Source of the DNA: Nemertoderma westbladi
Taxonomy: Eukaryota; Xenacoelomorpha; Nemertodermatida; Nemertodermatidae
Reading direction: 5' to 3'
Length of the DNA stretch: 64,000 nucleotides
Assembly (NCBI GenBank): GCA_032718475.1
Contig: JAUCBJ010007098.1
Coordinates: forward strand, 1 to 64,000
In this document: one piece after another, positions 56,854-64,000 of the stretch
Layout: each line of letters begins with the position of its first letter
Numbering within the stretch: the stretch's first letter is position 1
Program-made: the position numbers and the translations under genes
Notes under the pieces: generated by a model
The model's input: the letters and a program-made list of their open reading frames with translations, nothing else
Database searches by the model: none
What the model was told of the DNA's origin: nothing

Positions 56854-57084
56854 GGGGGGGAAACTGGACGCAATAAAAATTCATCCCTCTCCAGGGGAAA
56901 TTCGACGCAAAGAACAGCTGATTATTCTCAACAATAAATCTTTAACCTGTTCTATTGTGCTTAGTTTATTGTTTTGGTTCAAATAACGTGCCACTGTAAC
57001 CTGCTCCTTTCCCTAAATTGAGAATTTAACATTGAGGCGGGATATTAATTCGCCAAGGCGGGTTTTGCGTCCAGTTTCCCCCCC
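56854..57084 (+). mobile_element. MITE family 1, complete copy (reference copy for the window)
   Basis: 231 bp with inverted ends GGGGGGGAAACTGGACGCAA and its complement TTGCGTCCAGTTTCCCCCCC. No ORF. Internal landmarks (CAGCTGATTATTCTCAACAA, TTGTTTTGGTT, CTGTAACCTGCTCCTTTCCC, ACATTGAGGCGGGATATTAA) recur in six other places in the window. It is inserted immediately 5' of the LINE tail at 57112. Confidence 0.9.
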
Positions 57085-57111
57085 TGTCTCACCATTACAC
57101 TATAAATCGGT

Positions 57112-57525
57112 ATGCTCTATCCACTAGTGGTATTCTGCTGGGCTCTAACTGCTGAGGACACCACATCTCCGGATGGCACATTCACAAGAATGCTACGCCG
57201 GGTTCATTGTGTCAAGTACAATGCACACATCTCCAACCAGACACTATATAACATTGGAGGTGTCTCATTGGTTCCCCCAAGCTTGACACTAGAACAAAAT
57301 CGCCTCCGCTTTGCAGGACATTGCTTTCGCCATGAGGACCAGCCAGTGCATAAACTTGTACTTTGGCAGCCTCATGGAGTGAATAAGCATGGTGGACAGC
57401 CCATGACTTTCTTGAGACACATCTTAAAGGACACTGGCCTTGAAGATGCGGATGATCCAGCAAATGTCATGGGAGTTAGGGAGTTGTGGCGGCGCAATTT
57501 TGTCGACAAGCCGGCACAGCATTCT
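57112..57525 (+). pseudogene. LINE reverse transcriptase C-terminal fragment
   Basis: The 138-codon frame contains TRMLRRVH, LRFAGHCFRHE and KLVLWQPHG, followed by LKDTGLEDADD. This is the conserved C-terminal end of RTE/jockey-type LINE ORF2 proteins. Catalytic RT motifs and the endonuclease are missing, so it is a 5'-truncated copy. A short (AGT)n run follows (57556-57572), as is common at LINE 3' ends. The family differs from the remnant at 7.8-10.1 kb, because it overlaps none of its motifs. Confidence 0.85.
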
Positions 57526-57579
57526 TAAAAATGCAGCTGCAATGCAGCATGCCGATCCTAGTAGTAGTAGTAGTCCAGC

Positions 57580-57655
57580 TTGCTTGACACTTTGTGACAG
57601 AGTGGGTCAAAAATCGTGAACTTTGCGTGACATACCTTATGAACGCCTTTTTACC
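57580..57655 (+). repeat. MITE family 3 terminal fragment
   Basis: TTTGTGACAGAGTGGGTC and then GCGTGACATACCTTATGAAC (ending near 57648) match the right end of 43263-43573. The other terminus is not visible nearby. Confidence 0.65.
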
Positions 57656-59438
57656 ATAATGTTTTTCTGTACTCTTTACATACAAAAAGACCAAATTCCA
57701 TTACGCTACAAAAATAAAAGCCCTGAATCCAAGTTAAACGGGAACATTACCCCAAATCTATTTTTTTTATTTATAAAGCTACTATTCTGAAACTTTAACA
57801 CAATGATCTGTGATATTTTATAATGAAAACTGAGTATGGGTAGCTTTGTAAACACTTTTGTTCCAAATTTTTGGCTCTTTTTGTGCAGGTCGATTTTTTC
57901 AAAATTTTTATAAATTTTGAGACTTTTATATGTCAAATAAGTCATGTGAAAGGATCTGTAATACTACCTGGGTTGGGGTTCTCGGTCCAAGACTTTGGAA
58001 AAATGGACCTAGATATGTAGGTCATCTTCTATGAAAATTTCTGCACAAAATTATTGTTTTTGAAAAATTTATGAGGGTTTTAGTAAGTTTAGGCTGTATT
58101 TTGGGAATCAAATATTTTGTGATAGGTAAAGGGTAGTAGTTACAAAATCTGTTCTTGGAGAATCAAATAGCCATGTTTTACAAAACCAATACTCACTATT
58201 AATTGTAGCCTTAAAGATGTTGAACATTTTGGTTTATGTTTGAAGACAATAATTGATTAAAAATTATAAAAGTAGTAGGGAATTTAGTGATGAAAAAAGT
58301 CAAGATCGACCAACTGAGAAAAAGGTTGTTTTATACAGAGTCATGAATAACAGTCAAAAATTATTATTATTATGTTGTTGAAAAGTGCTGTTTCGTGGTA
58401 AAAAAATAATTAAATGGTGAAAACCGATGTCACAATTGAAAGCCCTTCTATCAATTTACAAAAACAGGTACAATTTTTTTTAAATGTGAAAATTTCACTT
58501 CCGTGTGTTTAATTATTGTCCGCCCCAACAAAAATTTTATGTGTAACATTTTATGTTTTATGCTGCATCTTAGATATCTACGGAATTAAAAATAGGAACT
58601 ACTTACTATCATTGTATTTCTAAAGCAAATATTATTTTATCATTAAAAACATATCATCAAGCATATATGTCCTATTACATCGAAAATAAACAGTTGTTTG
58701 CTTCTGTAAAATTACAAAAATTGAGTTCGGGACTTCAGGTACTTAAGCGACGATAAGATCTACTTTTATATTTTTACGAAAACTCCCTTGCCACACCTTT
58801 TATATGAAAGTAGGTTATTTCCTAAAAATATGTATGTTGTCTCTTATGTAGAAATAGAGAATGATTGAGAATGATTTTTCCCTCACCGTGGTTTGAAAAG
58901 TCATTCCTGCAGAATAATCCCCCCAGAAAAACCCCGAAGCACAATTAAGAAATTTACAGCTATTTAACTTATTTAGATAAATAATTTATTTTATAAAATT
59001 GTAAAAATTTTAACACACACAACTTTTAGTAGTAACCTTGGTTTGGTATGTGGGACAACACCCCCCCCCCCCCTCCCCCCTCGAGGTTATGAAGATAAAA
59101 ATGAAGAAATATAAACAAAATAAACTTGATGTATTAATGAAGCCATACCATTCGAAATTACCGACATAAAACAAATATCAGTAATATACGTTCGTGTGTA
59201 GATTTTAAGCCAAATATAATTATAAAAACAACTAAAAGCATCGCAAAATATTGTTTCAATTTTCAACGGTACTACATTATTTCAGTACACGTATCTATTA
59301 ATATGACTTGTACAGGTCACCACGAGTGGTCAAATAAAAATACCGTTACATAGAGTAAATAATTACAACGGTAACAATCCATTCGATCTAAAAACAAAAC
59401 CTAAAGCAAATTGCACAGTTTCAATATTTTCTAACAGC
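57656..59438. other. AT-rich non-coding stretch with poly(C) run
   Basis: No gene is supported. A C run occupies 59061-59073 and is followed by CTCCCCCC. The rest is AT-rich with no recognisable element. Confidence 0.4.
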
Positions 59439-62400
59439 AGTCCAATAATTACTCAACTACTTTCTCAGTAACTGTCCCGTTAGTCCAACAATTACTCAAC
59501 TACTTTCTCAGTAACTGCCCCGTTAGTCCAATAATTACTCAACTACTTTCTCAGTAACTGTCCCGTTAGTCCAACAATTACTCAACTACTTTCTCAGTAA
59601 CTGCCCCGTTAGTCCAATAATTACTCAACTACTTTCTCAGTAACTGTCCCGTTAGTCCAACAATTACTCAACTACTTCAGTAACTGTCCCGTTAGTCCAA
59701 TAATTACTCAACTACTTTCTCAGTAACTGTCCCGTTAGTCCAATAATTATTCAACTACTTTCTCAGTAACTGCCAAGTTAATCGAATAATTATTCAACTA
59801 CTTTCTCAGTAACTGCCAAGTTAGTCCAATTATCTTTCTCAGTAACTGCCAAGTTAGTCGAATAATTATTCAACTACTTTCTCAGTAACTGCCAAGTTAG
59901 TTGAATAATTATTCAACTACTTTCTCAGTAACTGTCCCGTTAGTCCAATAATTACTCAACTACTTCAGCAACTGCCCCGTTAGTCCAATAATTACTCAAC
60001 TACTTTCTCAGTAACTGTCCCGTTAGTCCAACAATTACTCAACTACTTCAGTAACTGTCCCGTTAGTCCAATAATTACTCAACTACTTTCTCAGTAACTG
60101 CCCCGTTAGTCCAATAATTACTCAACTACTTTCTCAGTAACTGTCCCGTTAGTCCAATAATTACTCAACTACTTTCTCAGTAACTGTCCCGTTAGTCCAA
60201 TAATTACTCAACTACTTCAGTAACTGTCCCGTTAGTCCAATAATTACTCAACTACATTATCAGTAACTGCCAAGTTAGTCCAATAATTACTCAACTACTT
60301 TCTCAGTAACTGTCCCGTTAGTCCAATAATTACTCAACTACATTCTCAGTAACTGCCAAGTTAGTCCAATAATTACTCAACTACTTTCTCAGTAACTGTC
60401 CCGTTAGTCCAATAATTACTCAACTACTTTCTCAGTAACTGTCCCGTTAGTCCAATAATTACTCAACTACTTCAGTAACTGTCCCGTTAGTCCAATAATT
60501 ACTCAACTACATTATCAGTAACTGCCAAGTTAGTCCAATAATTACTCAACTACTTTCTCAGTAACTGTCCCGTTAGTCCAATAATTACTCAACTACATTA
60601 TCAGTAACTGCCAAGTTAGTCCAATAATTACTCAACTACTTTCTCAGTAACTGTCCCGTTAGTCCAATAATTACTCAACTACTTTCTCAGTAACTGTCCC
60701 GTTAGTCCAATAATTACTCAACTACATTCTCAGTAACTGCCAAGTTAGTCCAATAATTACTCAACTACATTATCAGTAACTGCCAAGTTAGTCCAATAAT
60801 TACTCAACTACTTTCTCAGTAACTGTCCCGTTAGTCCAATAATTACTCAACTACTTTCTCAGTAACTGTCCCGTTAGTCCAATAATTACTCAACTACATT
60901 CTCAGTAACTGCCAAGTTAGTCCAATAATTACTCAACTACATTATCAGTAACTGCCAAGTTAGTCCAATAATTACTCAACTACTTTCTCAGTAACTGTCC
61001 CGTTAGTCCAATAATTACTCAACTACATTCTCAGTAACTGCCAAGTTAGTCCAATAATTACTCAACTACTTTCTCAGTAACTGTCCCGTTAGTCCAATAA
61101 TTACTCAACTACTTTCTCAGTAACTGTCCCGTTAGTCCAATAATTACTCAACTACTTCAGTAACTGTCCCGTTAGTCCAATAATTACTCAACTACATTAT
61201 CAGTAACTGCCAAGTTAGTCCAATAATTACTCAACTACTTTCTCAGTAACTGTCCCGTTAGTCCAATAATTACTCAACTACTTTCTCAGTAACTGTCCCG
61301 TTAGTCCAATAATTACTCAACTACTTCAGTAACTGTCCCGTTAGTCCAATAATTACTCAACTACATTATCAGTAACTGCCAAGTTAGTCCAATAATTACT
61401 CAACTACTTTCTCAGTAACTGTCCCGTTAGTCCAATAATTACTCAACTACATTATCAGTAACTGCCAAGTTAGTCCAATAATTACTCAACTACATTATCA
61501 GTAACTGCCAAGTTAGTCCAATAATTACTCAACTACTTTCTCAGTAACTGTCCCGTTAGTCCAATAATTACTCAACTACTTTCTCAGTAACTGTCCCGTT
61601 AGTCCAATAATTACTCAACTACTTCAGTAACTGTCCCGTTAGTCCAATAATTACTCAACTACATTATCAGTAACTGCCAAGTTAGTCCAATAATTACTCA
61701 ACTACTTTCTCAGTAACTGTCCCGTTAGTCCAATAATTACTCAACTACATTATCAGTAACTGCCAAGTTAGTCCAATAATTACTCAACTACATTATCAGT
61801 AACTGCCAAGTTAGTCCAATAATTACTCAACTACTTTCTCAGTAACTGTCCCGTTAGTCCAATAATTACTCAACTACTTTCTCAGTAACTGTCCCGTTAG
61901 TCCAATAATTACTCAACTACTTCAGTAACTGTCCCGTTAGTCCAATAATTACTCAACTACATTATCAGTAACTGCCAAGTTAGTCCAATAATTACTCAAC
62001 TACTTTCTCAGTAACTGTCCCGTTAGTCCAATAATTACTCAACTACATTATCAGTAACTGCCAAGTTAGTCCAATAATTACTCAACTACTTTCTCAGTAA
62101 CTGTCCCGTTAGTCCAATAATTACTCAACTACTTTCTCAGTAACTGTCCCGTTAGTCCAATAATTACTCAACTACTTCAGTAACTGTCCCGTTAGTCCAA
62201 TAATTACTCAACTACATTATCAGTAACTGCCAAGTTAGTCCAATAATTACTCAACTACTTTCTCAGTAACTGTCCCGTTAGTCCAATAATTACTCAACTA
62301 CATTATCAGTAACTGCCAAGTTAGTCCAATAATTACTCAACTACTTTCTCAGTAACTGTCCCGTTAGTCCAATAATTACTCAACTACTTTCTCAGTAACT

Positions 62401-64000
62401 GTCCCGTTAGTCCAATAATTACTCAACTACATTCTCAGTAACTGCCAAGTTAGTCCAATAATTACTCAACTACATTATCAGTAACTGCCAAGTTAGTCCA
62501 ATAATTACTCAACTACTTTCTCAGTAACTGTCCCGTTAGTCCAATAATTACTCAACTACTTTCTCAGTAACTGTCCCGTTAGTCCAATAATTACTCAACT
62601 ACATTCTCAGTAACTGCCAAGTTAGTCCAATAATTACTCAACTACATTATCAGTAACTGCCAAGTTAGTCCAATAATTACTCAACTACTTTCTCAGTAAC
62701 TGTCCCGTTAGTCCAATAATTACTCAACTACATTCTCAGTAACTGCCAAGTTAGTCCAATAATTACTCAACTACTTTCTCAGTAACTGTCCCGTTAGTCC
62801 AATAATTACTCAACTACTTTCTCAGTAACTGTCCCGTTAGTCCAATAATTACTCAACTACTTCAGTAACTGTCCCGTTAGTCCAATAATTACTCAACTAC
62901 ATTATCAGTAACTGCCAAGTTAGTCCAATAATTACTCAACTACTTTCTCAGTAACTGTCCCGTTAGTCCAATAATTACTCAACTACATTATCAGTAACTG
63001 CCAAGTTAGTCCAATAATTACTCAACTACTTTCTCAGTAACTGTCCCGTTAGTCCAATAATTACTCAACTACTTTCTCAGTAACTGTCCCGTTAGTCCAA
63101 TAATTACTCAACTACATTCTCAGTAACTGCCAAGTTAGTCCAATAATTACTCAACTACATTATCAGTAACTGCCAAGTTAGTCCAATAATTACTCAACTA
63201 CTTTCTCAGTAACTGTCCCGTTAGTCCAATAATTACTCAACTACTTTCTCAGTAACTGTCCCGTTAGTCCAATAATTACTCAACTACATTCTCAGTAACT
63301 GCCAAGTTAGTCCAATAATTACTCAACTACATTATCAGTAACTGCCAAGTTAGTCCAATAATTACTCAACTACTTTCTCAGTAACTGTCCCGTTAGTCCA
63401 ATAATTACTCAACTACATTCTCAGTAACTGCCAAGTTAGTCCAATAATTACTCAACTACTTTCTCAGTAACTGTCCCGTTAGTCCAATAATTACTCAACT
63501 ACTTTCTCAGTAACTGTCCCGTTAGTCCAATAATTACTCAACTACTTCAGTAACTGTCCCGTTAGTCCAATAATTACTCAACTACATTATCAGTAACTGC
63601 CAAGTTAGTCCAATAATTACTCAACTACTTTCTCAGTAACTGTCCCGTTAGTCCAATAATTACTCAACTACATTATCAGTAACTGCCAAGTTAGTCCAAT
63701 AATTACTCAACTACTTTCTCAGTAACTGTCCCGTTAGTCCAATAATTACTCAACTACTTTCTCAGTAACTGTCCCGTTAGTCCAATAATTACTCAACTAC
63801 ATTCTCAGTAACTGCCAAGTTAGTCCAATAATTACTCAACTACTTTCTCAGTAACTGTCCCGTTAGTCCAATAATTACTCAACTACTTTCTCAGTAACTG
63901 TCCCGTTAGTCCAATAATTACTCAACTACATTATCAGTAACTGCCAAGTTAGTCCAATAATTACTCAACTACTTTCTCAGTAACTGTCCCGTTAGTCCAA
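59439..64000. repeat. 43-bp satellite array (~107 copies) running off the right edge
   Basis: The unit starts AGTCCAATAATTACTCAACT, then takes one of four middle/end versions: ACTTTCTCAG...TCCCG (43 bp), ACTTCAG...TCCCG (40 bp), ACATTATCAG...CCAAG or ACATTCTCAG...CCAAG. The left ~500 bp is more degenerate and contains CAACAATT and ATTATTC variants. The remainder is nearly identical and shows a recurring order of monomer types. It is non-coding. Confidence 0.97.

Noticed and set aside
56854..57084. Defined target-site duplication for MITE 1
   Set aside because: The G-rich ends and flanking sequence do not give an unambiguous duplicated word at either complete copy.

Overview
The window is nuclear DNA from an animal, most likely a marine invertebrate. 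The signs are a full-length BAZ2/Toutatis-type chromatin gene, broken non-LTR retrotransposons, a hAT element with its 8-bp target duplication, tRNA-derived SINE sequence, and many satellite arrays and poly(G)/poly(C) runs. The frequent short words TAGGCCTA and ACCGGT fit a marine invertebrate (an echinoderm-like deuterostome is possible), but species cannot be fixed from the sequence.

Three open reading frames look genuine. (1) A minus-strand frame begins at 2120 and stays open for about 706 codons off the left edge. It has coiled-coil, Ala/Glu-rich and basic segments and may be a retroelement Gag or an unknown host gene. (2) An intronless 577-residue gene lies at 13625-15358. It combines a KH-like fold, an RG box, a PABP-binding PAM2 motif, a YX4L-phi eIF4E-binding motif and four PPG-phi GYF-ligand motifs, which suggests an undescribed scaffold for mRNA translation or repression. 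(3) A 3204-residue BAZ2-like gene lies at 43815-53429 in one uninterrupted exon. It carries MBD, coiled coil, DDT, WHIM/WSD, two PHD fingers and a bromodomain.

Region by region: 1-2.1 kb holds the partial minus-strand ORF. 2.1-5.5 kb is AT-rich with two local tandem duplications. 5.5-7.5 kb is a 10-bp satellite arranged as a giant inverted repeat. 7.8-10.1 kb is a decayed LINE with a 17-bp minisatellite that grew from its own coding sequence. 11.3-12.6 kb holds nested small inverted-repeat elements. 13.6-15.4 kb is the intronless gene. 15.95-17.58 kb is a hAT element, followed by a SINE. 19.4 kb has a perfect 62-bp-arm hairpin. 20.1-28.1 kb is an 8-kb, 28-bp satellite. 28.6-30.5 kb holds a foldback element and a partial copy. 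30.5-36 kb has no gene that I can see. 36.75-36.96 kb is a GC-rich island that could be a promoter. 40.4-42.4 kb is a 26-bp satellite. 43.26-43.57 kb is another inverted-repeat element. 43.8-54.2 kb is BAZ2 with its 3' flank. 56.8-57.6 kb is a MITE plus a LINE tail. 59.4 kb to the right edge is a 43-bp satellite with higher-order structure.

Tandem arrays alone fill roughly a quarter of the window. Many long apparent open frames are repeat artefacts, because a repeat unit without stop codons stays open in every frame.
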